From NCBI RefSeq assembly GCF_000770635.1, contig NZ_AVBF01000001.1, positions 62,001-126,000 on the forward strand: a DNA stretch of 64,000 bases. The letters are read 5' to 3'. Source of the DNA: Pontibacillus yanchengensis Y32 (GTDB lineage: Bacteria > Bacillota > Bacilli > Bacillales > BH030062). Positions 59,986 to 64,000 of this stretch are shown here, one piece after another (the first letter of the stretch is position 1; each line of letters starts with the position of its first letter). Below the pieces are notes generated by a model. It did not search any database. It saw nothing but the letters and a program-made list of their open reading frames with translations, and was not told where the DNA came from. Made by a program: the position numbers and the translations under genes.

Positions 59986-60183
59986 ATGAATCTTTTTAAG
60001 AGAGAGAAACCAATGCTCACTAGTGAAGACGAAAAAGAGTTTCTACGAATAAAAGAATCAGTGGAATCAAAGAGAGCGAAATTGGTTATTGATGCTACTT
60101 TCGACCATCAAGAAGATTATGTACTAGATGGTGCTCCTTTAGTCAAAGTCAAACGTTCATATATATATAACAAGTTAAAATAG
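59986..60183 (+). CDS. Small charged protein of unknown function
   Basis: 65 residues, no membrane segment. MNLFKREKPMLTSEDEKEFLRIKES starts a basic/acidic helical half, then LDGAPLVKVKRSYIYNKLK. AGGAGGGG precedes the ATG. A relative with the same first ~25 residues, but frameshifted, is found at 60761-60875. Function unknown. Confidence 0.65.
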   Translation: MNLFKREKPMLTSEDEKEFLRIKESVESKRAKLVIDATFDHQEDYVLDGAPLVKVKRSYIYNKLK

Positions 60184-60202
60184 TTGATAAGGATTGCTTT
60201 AA

Positions 60203-60709
60203 TTGGAAGGTGTATCAGTTGAAGCTATTGAAGAAATGTACTCTTGTGATTTCGGTTGGGTGAAAGTTCAGGAATTCAATTCAGATAACCCGTCTTTAAA
60301 CCGGTTTCTTCACCAGGATGCCTATTATCATTCTATTGAATTTGAAGCTAACACTAGCTTATTAATATCTTCAGAGAATGATATCATAGGGTATTTTACA
60401 TTAGTACGAAGCAGTATGGACTTCCCTAATATTAAGGTCCCTTGCTTAGAAGTTGCAAAACTTGCAGTACACTTAGATTATCAACAAAATGGTTATGGAT
60501 CTTATATGATAGATGTCATAAAAAAGGTTGCTAGGCAAACCAATCATAGATATATAACCCTTGATTCTCTTTATTCGCAGTGGTGTTGGTATTATAAACA
60601 TGGTTTTATGTACATTAAACAAGAAGAGATAGAAAATGAATCTGGCTACGTTTATATGTATTGCGACTTATATGATGAAAACATAAGCAACGATTTTTTG
60701 GAAGAGTGA
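60203..60709 (+). CDS. GNAT-family acetyltransferase
   Basis: 168 residues. The GNAT core is visible: strand LLISSENDIIGYFTLVRS, then LEVAKLAVHLDYQQNGYGSYMID with the acetyl-CoA loop (QNGYGS), and WYYKHGFMYI near the end. Acceptor unknown. TTG start at 60203 with AAGGAT upstream is a best guess; ATG 60236 is possible. It follows the small gene by 19 bp, so the two are probably co-transcribed. Confidence 0.78.
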   Translation: MEGVSVEAIEEMYSCDFGWVKVQEFNSDNPSLNRFLHQDAYYHSIEFEANTSLLISSENDIIGYFTLVRSSMDFPNIKVPCLEVAKLAVHLDYQQNGYGSYMIDVIKKVARQTNHRYITLDSLYSQWCWYYKHGFMYIKQEEIENESGYVYMYCDLYDENISNDFLEE

Positions 60710-60760
60710 TTGTATAATACCAGTTCTTATTGCCAAAAATGGTGATAAGAGGTGAAGTTA

Positions 60761-60875
60761 ATGTCATTATTTAAAAGAAAAAAAACCAATCTTAACAAAT
60801 GAAGATGAGAAACGATTTTTAGAAGAGAAAAAAGAAAAAGAGAATAAGAGAAAGCAAAATAATAAAAAGAAATAG
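60761..60875 (+). pseudogene. Frameshifted paralogue of the small protein at 59986
   Basis: A good site (AGAGGTGAAG) precedes ATG 60761. The frame reads MSLFKRKKN then stops after 11 codons, but a shift within a run of eight A (60778-60785) restores PILTNEDEKRFLEEKKEKENKRKQ up to a stop at 60873. One added or two lost A would repair it. The terminator downstream suggests a once-functional gene; slippage at the A8 run could still yield some product. Confidence 0.6.
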
Positions 60876-60910
60876 AATCAAAAATTCTTTTTACATATTT
60901 ATAAGCAACT

Positions 60911-60950
60911 AACCCTGCTAATACACTTTGGCTAGGGTTTTTTATTTTTT
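60911..60950 (+). terminator. Terminator after the frameshifted small gene
   Basis: AACCCT/AGGGTT stem with a looser inner part, followed by a long T-rich tract (TTTTTTATTTTTTT). Confidence 0.65.
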
Positions 60951-60960
60951 TGAAAGAGGC

Positions 60961-61021
60961 TGAGACGAAGGCACGGGTTCCACGTCTCAGTTTGGGACGA
61001 GGGACCTGTCCCTTCGTCCCA
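60961..61021. repeat. REP pair, opposite orientation, upstream of RAYT
   Basis: 60961-60989 (AG-type, diverged: GCACGGGTTCC core) and 60993-61021 (CT, intact). About 210 bp before the RAYT gene. Confidence 0.8.
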
Positions 61022-61231
61022 CAAAATGTCGAATAGTAGCAGGATTTGGAGGAAATGTGTGGAATAGTATTAGATGTATCACTTTGCCTCCCCTCTAACC
61101 CCTTAGTTGATATCCTCATATGTTGTAAGTTCCCTTCGCAAATCCTTTCCTGATCTAATTTTTCTCTAATTTATGCTGAAGCTGTTTTTTCGTAGTGATT
61201 TTGTTTAAATGAGAAATGAGGTGATTCATGT

Positions 61232-61993
61232 TTGCCTAGAAAACCAAGAAAGAGAAGCTATAATGGTGTGTATCATGTCATGTTGAGAGGGATCAACAAG
61301 CAAACGATCTTTGAAGATGACGTCGATAAGAAGAAGTTTTTGGAGATTGTGAAGAAATACAAGCAAGTTTGTGGTTTTGAGTTATACGCTTATTGCTTGA
61401 TGGATAATCATGTTCATTTGCTTCTGATGGAGAAAGAGGAGACTGTTTCACAGGTGATGAAGCGGATTAGTTCAAGTTTTGTCTATTGGTACAATATGAA
61501 ATACGAGCGAATCGGTCATCTCTTTCAAGAGCGTTTTCGAAGTGAGAACGTGGAAGACATTCGATATTTCAAAACAGTTCTTCGGTATATCCATCAAAAT
61601 CCTTTGAATGCCGGTGTGGTCTCCAATGTGTGGAATAGTGAATGGACGAGTATTCATGAATATCTTCATAGATGGGTTATGGTCGATGTCGATCGAGGGT
61701 TGAATTTGTTTTCGCACGAACGAGAAACAGCTATTCGAGCCTATATCGATTACATGAAGGAAACCAATGATGATGAGTGTTTGGAATATGTGGACCGAGT
61801 ACGGGTGCCTGATGAGGAAGTGAGGAAGTATTTGAAATCGATCGGGATAACAAGCGCTACGATGATTCAACGGATGCCGAAAAATGAAAGGGATGCGTTG
61901 TTAGCTTTGCTTAAAGAGAGGAAAGGTTTATCCGTTAGTCAGATTTCTAGAATAGTAGGTGTATCGAGAAGTGTGGTAGGCCGTGCTCAGTGA
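61232..61993 (+). CDS. REP-associated tyrosine transposase (RAYT, Y1 HUH family)
   Basis: 253 residues. Y1-transposase domain with the HUH motif NHVHLLL (His60, His62) and the family segment GHLFQERFRSENVED, then the candidate catalytic Tyr119 in LRYIHQNPLNAGVV. A C-terminal helix-turn-helix (LSVSQISRIVGVSRSVVGRAQ) could bind REP DNA. TTG start after GAGGTG. It stands alone and is bracketed by REP units, one starting 2 bp after the stop codon. RAYTs are single-copy domesticated relatives of IS200/IS605 transposases, thought to spread REP palindromes. Confidence 0.92.
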   Translation: MPRKPRKRSYNGVYHVMLRGINKQTIFEDDVDKKKFLEIVKKYKQVCGFELYAYCLMDNHVHLLLMEKEETVSQVMKRISSSFVYWYNMKYERIGHLFQERFRSENVEDIRYFKTVLRYIHQNPLNAGVVSNVWNSEWTSIHEYLHRWVMVDVDRGLNLFSHERETAIRAYIDYMKETNDDECLEYVDRVRVPDEEVRKYLKSIGITSATMIQRMPKNERDALLALLKERKGLSVSQISRIVGVSRSVVGRAQ

Positions 61994-61994
61994 G

Positions 61995-62023
61995 TGGGAT
62001 GAGGGGACAGGTACCTCGTCCCA
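61995..62023 (+). repeat. REP palindrome immediately after RAYT
   Basis: AG-centred unit (core GGGACAGGTACC) beginning 2 bp downstream of the RAYT stop codon. Confidence 0.9.
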
Positions 62024-62128
62024 GTGGGTTGGTCTCGAAGCTGTTTGAACAACTGATGGAAAGTTATTACTTTGATAATAATTAGGGTTTATAACGTATG
62101 CTATAATATGAAAAAGGAGGTTTGTGGA

Positions 62129-62296
62129 ATGGCGACAAAAAATGATTCAAAGCAAGATTTAGACTACAAAAAAATTGCTAAACGTGTCTTCGAAAAACGT
62201 CAACGCCGTATTACAAACTACCGTCCGGAGAATGATGATAACATTTCCAGCATTGAAAAATATTTAAAGAAATACCCTGGTAATAGAAACCGCTAA
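62129..62296 (+). CDS. Small basic protein of unknown function
   Basis: 55 residues, soluble and charged: MATKNDSKQDLDYKKIAKRVFEKRQ then RRITNYRPENDDNISSIEKYLKKY. AAAAGGAGGT precedes the ATG with good spacing, and a terminator overlaps its stop codon, both supporting a real gene. Family not recognised. Confidence 0.7.
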   Translation: MATKNDSKQDLDYKKIAKRVFEKRQRRITNYRPENDDNISSIEKYLKKYPGNRNR

Positions 62297-62312
62297 AATT
62301 AGCGGTTTTTTT
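62287..62312 (+). terminator. Terminator overlapping the small gene's stop codon
   Basis: AAACCGCTAA and TTAGCGGTTT form a tight 10-bp stem followed by T residues; the TAA stop lies in the stem. Confidence 0.88.
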
Positions 62313-62370
62313 ATCCTCTAGGAAATTATAAAATTCAATGCTTGTGTATAACTGAAAAAGTGAAGTAGCC

Positions 62371-62516
62371 CCGTCCAGCTCCAGCGCCCAGCGACTAGTA
62401 TGCTTCCCTCGCCTCCGTACGATAAGTTAACATCGAATCACTTCGTTCTTCGTGTTGCCTTTATCTCCTACGGCTCAGTCCAGCATATACGTCGCTACCC
62501 GGGCGCTTGCGCTTTT
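62371..62516. repeat. Imperfect-palindrome intergenic repeat of Bacillaceae type
   Basis: GC-rich island in AT-rich surroundings. The ends CCAGCGCCCAGCGAC (62381-) and GTCGCTACCCGGGCGC (62491-) are imperfect complements, and the right end continues TTGCGCTTTT. I recall similar CCAGCGCC...GCGCTTGCGC islands as high-copy repeats in Bacillaceae genomes; only one copy is in this window. Confidence 0.55.
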
Positions 62517-62838
62517 GTTCTTTCGCTTCACTGTAAATGGAGTTTGAAATGACTTTCCAGAATCTAATTTAATCCCTTTTATTTTCAAAGCTCTTGGTGC
62601 TTTGTTTTGAAAACCCTTTTTAGTTAAAATCATGTCTAACCATCTACTGTAATATCGAATGAGTCATACACCCTTTCATGTATATGGATAAGAACTGTAT
62701 AAATCATTGTATGTGTTGCTCATTAGTACAATGTACTACATAAGGTATTTCTTGGTGATTAAGTTAAAGTATTTGCTATATCAACTTCTGTATTCATATC
62801 CCAATGAAAAATTTTAAGGGACAAGGTACAGAGATCAC

Positions 62839-62960
62839 TGAGAAGCGGGGAGAACAGGTGCCTCGTTCTGGGATGAAGGGACAGGTCCCTCATCCCACAT
62901 TTACATCCAACACCCCGGGTGAAGAGGAAAATGGGACGAGGGACCTGTCCCCCCATCCCA
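62839..62960. repeat. REP cluster of three
   Basis: 62839-62868 (diverged, GAACAGGTGCC core), 62869-62897 (AG, intact) directly abutting it, and 62932-62960 (CT, intact). Confidence 0.85.
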
Positions 62961-63034
62961 AAAAATTTCAAAAAACGTGCAACTTTTTTGTTAGGTAGCT
63001 CATCAGTATAAATAGGAAAGGAGGGCGATGTGTT

Positions 63035-63592
63035 TTGGAGAATATGCTGGAGCGGTTGCGGCAACGGGATGAGAAAGCGCTAGAGTACGTTATGTATCAG
63101 TATGGGAACGAGTTAAAACGGAGTGCTTATCTCATGGTAAAGGATCAGCAGTTGGCTGAAGAGATTGTGCAGGATGGTTTTGTGAAAGTGTTTGATAAGA
63201 TTCACCAGCTTCAGGATGAATCCAAGCTCAAAAGCTGGCTGATGACCATCGTCCTCAATCAGTGTCGATCGAAAATCAGGACGAAGCGGTTTCGGTTTCC
63301 GTTTTTGCCTTTTGACCCGAGTGAACGAGAGATCGAGGCAGGGGAGGATGAGTCGCCAGAGGAGCTGGTTGTTCAAATGCAGAAAAGCGAGTCGCTTGTG
63401 GAGCATATACATAACCTGGATCACCATTACCGGGAAGTTATCATTCTATTTTATTATCATGATTATTCACTAGAAGAAATGGTAGAGATTACGAATGTGA
63501 AAAAATCTACGATAAAAAGTCGATTGCGCCGAGCTAGGATGCAACTCCGCGATCGGTTAGAGAAAGGGGAGACGATTAATGAAGCGACGTAA
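63035..63592 (+). CDS. ECF-type RNA polymerase sigma factor
   Basis: 185 residues. Region 2 (AYLMVKDQQLAEEIVQDGFVKVF) and region 4 (HHYREVIILFYYHDYSLEEMVEITNVKKSTIKSRLRRARMQL) are complete, joined by a linker. Start is TTG 63035 with AAAGGAGGG upstream; an out-of-frame ATG stands at 63028. The anti-sigma-like gene overlaps its end by 14 bp, the usual ECF pairing. Signal and regulon unknown; envelope stress is typical. Confidence 0.9.
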   Translation: MENMLERLRQRDEKALEYVMYQYGNELKRSAYLMVKDQQLAEEIVQDGFVKVFDKIHQLQDESKLKSWLMTIVLNQCRSKIRTKRFRFPFLPFDPSEREIEAGEDESPEELVVQMQKSESLVEHIHNLDHHYREVIILFYYHDYSLEEMVEITNVKKSTIKSRLRRARMQLRDRLEKGETINEAT

Positions 63593-63914
63593 CATTCAGC
63601 AAAAGGTAGATCAGGAACTGGAGCACGTCACATTCCAATCCCAATCCCAAGTGCTGGAAAGGGTTAAGCCTGCCTCCAAGAAAGAGCGGTTACGAGCGTG
63701 GTTGAACAAAGAAGTGGAAGTTCCACTCGTCCCAGCCGCCACAGCAAGTCTTTTACTAGTTGTTTCGTTGACGTTCAAGCCTTTTTTCTTATCCAATAAT
63801 CAAGAACATCCTGCTATTCAAGAAAACGACGAACTCATCGAACGAGGTGGGAGCGTGTACTGGAAAAGCTCTTACATGGAGGTGAAAAACCATGCGCGTG
63901 AAAATGAAAATTAA
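63579..63914 (+). CDS. Probable anti-sigma factor, single-pass membrane protein
   Basis: 111 residues: cytoplasmic ~50 residues (IQQKVDQELEHVTFQSQ), one transmembrane segment (PLVPAATASLLLVVSLTFKPFFL) and a short outer tail. No HxxxCxxC zinc anti-sigma motif. Coupled to the sigma gene by a 14-bp overlap, hence presumed to hold that factor at the membrane (inference); the next gene overlaps its end by 23 bp and may share the job. Confidence 0.7.
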   Translation: MKRRNIQQKVDQELEHVTFQSQSQVLERVKPASKKERLRAWLNKEVEVPLVPAATASLLLVVSLTFKPFFLSNNQEHPAIQENDELIERGGSVYWKSSYMEVKNHARENEN

Positions 63915-64000
63915 GCATATAATAGCTGTTCTAACGGGTTTTGTTGGGTTACTCGCGTTGTTTATTTTCGTCATGTCACCGAACCTGTCCAATTCCAACG
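63892..64000 (+). CDS. Membrane protein, start only (3' end outside window)
   Basis: ATG 63892 with GGAGGTG about 11 bp upstream opens a frame that runs to the window end: a basic MRVKMKIKH start and a hydrophobic helix (IIAVLTGFVGLLALFIFVM), then SPNLSNSN. It overlaps the anti-sigma-like gene by 23 bp, so it belongs to the same operon. Identity unknown. Confidence 0.65.
   Translation, partial: MRVKMKIKHIIAVLTGFVGLLALFIFVMSPNLSNSN

Larger units (their letters stand above)
62313..63034. other. 720-bp intergenic stretch with repeats
   Basis: No gene seen. It holds the 146-bp structured repeat (62371-62516), a REP cluster (62839-62960) and, near its end, the AAAGGAGGG ribosome site of the sigma-factor gene. 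Confidence 0.6.

Noticed and set aside
60727-61119. Minus-strand 130-codon frame across small gene and REP pair
   Set aside because: It crosses a terminator and two REP units and is opposite the frameshifted gene.
61472-61870. Minus-strand 132-codon frame within the RAYT gene
   Set aside because: Shadow of a well-supported gene; low-complexity composition and no ribosome site.
30968-62960. Repeated ~29-bp units considered as CRISPR-like
   Set aside because: Units are palindromic, irregularly spaced (2 bp to several kb), in both orientations, and there are no unique constant-length spacers or cas genes.

Overview
The window looks like a chromosomal segment of a low-GC Gram-positive endospore-former relative. 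It shows AGGAGG-type ribosome binding sites, frequent TTG/GTG starts, and homologues of Bacillus EpsC/EpsN, YwqE, YdaK/YdaM, SdpA/SdpB, PlcR and DUF3139 proteins. A halotolerant Bacillaceae of the Halobacillus/Pontibacillus/Virgibacillus type is my guess; genus is inference. No rRNA, tRNA or CRISPR array was seen.

Layout. 1-1.5 kb: end of a sulfate-uptake/activation operon (SLC13 permease, APS kinase) closed by a terminator. 1.5-15.3 kb: a very AT-rich Wzx/Wzy exopolysaccharide operon containing a PAPS-type sulfotransferase and ending in a CysQ PAP phosphatase, so the polymer is probably sulfated. 15.5-21.3 kb: a GC-richer catabolic operon (semialdehyde dehydrogenase, permease, iron-type alcohol dehydrogenase) behind a sigma-54 promoter, with its PAS/AAA+ activator and two matched palindromic activator sites. 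21.4-30 kb: CoiA-like nuclease, then an operon of three dynamin-like GTPases plus a small partner. 30-42 kb: amidase, SEC-C protein, O-antigen-ligase-like protein and YdcF, an IS4-type element inserted in a repeat, a tyrosine phosphatase lacking part of its active site, AlaX, and a YdaJ/K/M-like c-di-GMP-linked polysaccharide operon.

42.3-47.3 kb: the best candidate for a new system, a four-gene operon encoding a WHH (HNH/EndoVII) nuclease, an NYN-domain nuclease, a ZorA-like MotA-type channel with a long tail, and a ZorB-like OmpA protein. The motor half is that of Zorya anti-phage systems, but the effector set differs from types I-III as I know them.

47.4-51.5 kb: small membrane, lipo- and unknown proteins, a half-length dehydroquinate-synthase-II relative and a second CysQ. 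51.6-55.7 kb: an Sdp-like peptide-toxin operon next to a PlcR/PapR-like quorum-sensing pair; both the toxin and the signal gene carry the same 22-bp element at matching distances. 55.8-59.6 kb: ascorbate-type PTS and its PRD regulator. 59.9-64 kb: small genes, GNAT, a RAYT transposase, and an ECF sigma/anti-sigma start.

From 21.3 kb rightwards at least 33 copies of a 29-bp palindrome with core GGGACAGGTCCC sit between genes; the RAYT at 61.2-62.0 kb is bracketed by copies and is the likely mobiliser. None occurs in the first 21 kb.
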